DNA from: Hadesarchaea archaeon
GTDB taxonomy: Archaea; Hadarchaeota; Hadarchaeia; Hadarchaeales; WYZ-LMO6
Assembly: GCA_004347925.1 (NCBI GenBank)
Contig: QNVD01000275.1
Coordinates: 1-6,439 of the forward strand
DNA length: 6,439 nucleotides
Direction of reading: 5' to 3'
Part shown: one piece after another, positions 5,625 through 6,439 of the stretch
Numbering within the stretch: the stretch's first letter is position 1
Layout: each line of letters starts with the position of its first letter
Notes under the pieces: generated by a model
What the model saw: the letters and a program-made list of their open reading frames with translations, nothing else
The model's database searches: none
What the model was told of the DNA's origin: nothing
Program-made: the position numbers and the translations under genes

Positions 5625-6439
5625 TTGCCCTGCGTGCTGGTCTGCGGGGGGCAGTGGGGAGATGAGGGGAAGGGAAAGATCGTGGCCTACCTTTCCCTGA
5701 AGTACCGGCCCCACCTGGTGGCCAGGGCAGGGGTGGGACCCAACGCGGGACACACCGTGCACTTCGGGGGGAGGAAGTTCGGGCTCAGGCAGGTCCCCTG
5801 CGGCTTCGTGTACGAGGGGGCCAGGCTGCTGATAGGGCCGGGGGTCCTGGTGAACCCCGACGTGCTGCTGAGGGAGGTGGAGGAGACGGGGACGGGGGGA
5901 AGGCTGGGGGTGGATGAGAGGTGCGCCCTCATCGAGCCCCACCACGTGGAGAGGGACAGGGGCTCCGAGCACCTCAGCAGGAGGATAGGCACCACCGGAA
6001 GCGGCTGCGGCCCCGCCAACGAGGACAGGGTGAGGAGGGTGGCCAGGCTGGCCAGGGAGGAGGAGAGGCTGCGCCCCTTCCTGACCGACGTGCCCCTGGA
6101 GCTCCACGAGGCCCTGGAGAGGGGGAGGAAGGTGCTGATCGAGGGGAGCCAGGGCTTCGGGCTCTCCCTCGTCCACGGCACCTACCCCTACGTGACCAGC
6201 AAGGACACCTGCGCCGGGACCATGCTGGCGGACGTGGGGGTGGGGCCCACCAGGGTCTCGGAGGTCCTCCTGGTCTTCAAGGCCTACGCCACCAGAGTGG
6301 GGGAGGGGCCCTTCCCCACCGAGATGCCCCAGGAGGAGGCGGAGAGGCTGGGGATAGTGGAGTACGGGACGGTGACGGGGAGGAGGAGGAGGGTGGGGTA
6401 CTTCGACTTCGAGATGGCCAGGAGGGCGGCCATCATCAA
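5625..6439 (+). CDS. purA: Adenylosuccinate synthetase, N-terminal part
   Basis: PurA joins IMP and aspartate with GTP to form adenylosuccinate, the first committed step to AMP. The visible 271 codons open with [19 protein letters not shown]; residues 8-18 are the GTP-binding glycine-rich loop, with Asp13 as catalytic base. [10 protein letters not shown] (36-45) carries the catalytic His43. Later come [30 protein letters not shown] and [15 protein letters not shown], equivalents of the IMP- and nucleotide-binding segments. Spacing resembles the short archaeal form (about 340 residues), so roughly 70 residues lie past the window edge. I chose TTG at 5625 because it gives the usual MPC-type N-terminus and has GGAGGGG 7 bases before it; GTG at 5634 would cut into the first strand. 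Cysteine replaces threonine in DTCAG. It follows the nucleotidyltransferase by 46 bases, with no obvious metabolic link. Confidence 0.93.
   Translation, partial: MPCVLVCGGQWGDEGKGKIVAYLSLKYRPHLVARAGVGPNAGHTVHFGGRKFGLRQVPCGFVYEGARLLIGPGVLVNPDVLLREVEETGTGGRLGVDERCALIEPHHVERDRGSEHLSRRIGTTGSGCGPANEDRVRRVARLAREEERLRPFLTDVPLELHEALERGRKVLIEGSQGFGLSLVHGTYPYVTSKDTCAGTMLADVGVGPTRVSEVLLVFKAYATRVGEGPFPTEMPQEEAERLGIVEYGTVTGRRRRVGYFDFEMARRAAII

Noticed and set aside
1..6439. CRISPR arrays, tRNA or rRNA genes, insertion sequences
   Set aside because: No regularly spaced repeats, no cloverleaf-like or rRNA-like sequence and no transposase-like frame were seen; genes fill almost the whole window.

Overview
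The window looks like chromosomal DNA from an archaeon, probably a thermophile, with high GC. Arginine is mostly AGG and isoleucine is often ATA. The adenylosuccinate synthetase looks like the short archaeal type. AT-rich, TATA-like boxes sit about 25 bases before start codons, which fits archaeal leaderless promoters. I do not assign a lineage.

Layout from left to right: the 3' end of glmS (glucosamine-6-phosphate synthase) on +; a convergent FAD-dependent oxidoreductase of the L-2-hydroxyglutarate oxidase family on - (420-1529); a short AT-rich divergent promoter region; a tight + operon of trehalose-6-phosphatase (otsB, 1623-2411), a family 4-like glycosyltransferase (2408-3751) and an MscS-type mechanosensitive channel (3748-4491), joined by 4-base ATGA overlaps; a 94-base gap rich in dyad symmetry; a sugar nucleotidyltransferase with a cupin-like tail (4586-5578); and the 5' part of purA (5625 to the window end). 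glmS and purA are housekeeping genes flanking the block.

The phosphatase, glycosyltransferase and channel recall the Thermoproteus tenax trehalose operon, in which a fused trehalose-6-phosphate synthase/phosphatase is encoded with a glycosyltransferase and a mechanosensitive channel. Here the synthase (GT20/OtsA) part is absent. The window therefore suggests a variant osmotic or heat stress module: the nucleotidyltransferase would supply NDP-sugar, the glycosyltransferase would make the sugar phosphate or the disaccharide, the phosphatase would finish it, and the channel would release solute on hypo-osmotic shock. This chain is inference.

The most unusual signal is non-coding. The promoter and first seven codons of the nucleotidyltransferase gene appear a second time, degenerate, in front of otsB. 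The two copies keep the same 38-base spacing from a CCAAAT element to the start codon, and share 19 of 20 bases from the second base of that codon. In the otsB copy the reading frame is a 9-codon mini-ORF whose TGA overlaps the otsB ATG, the same ATGA coupling used between the operon genes.
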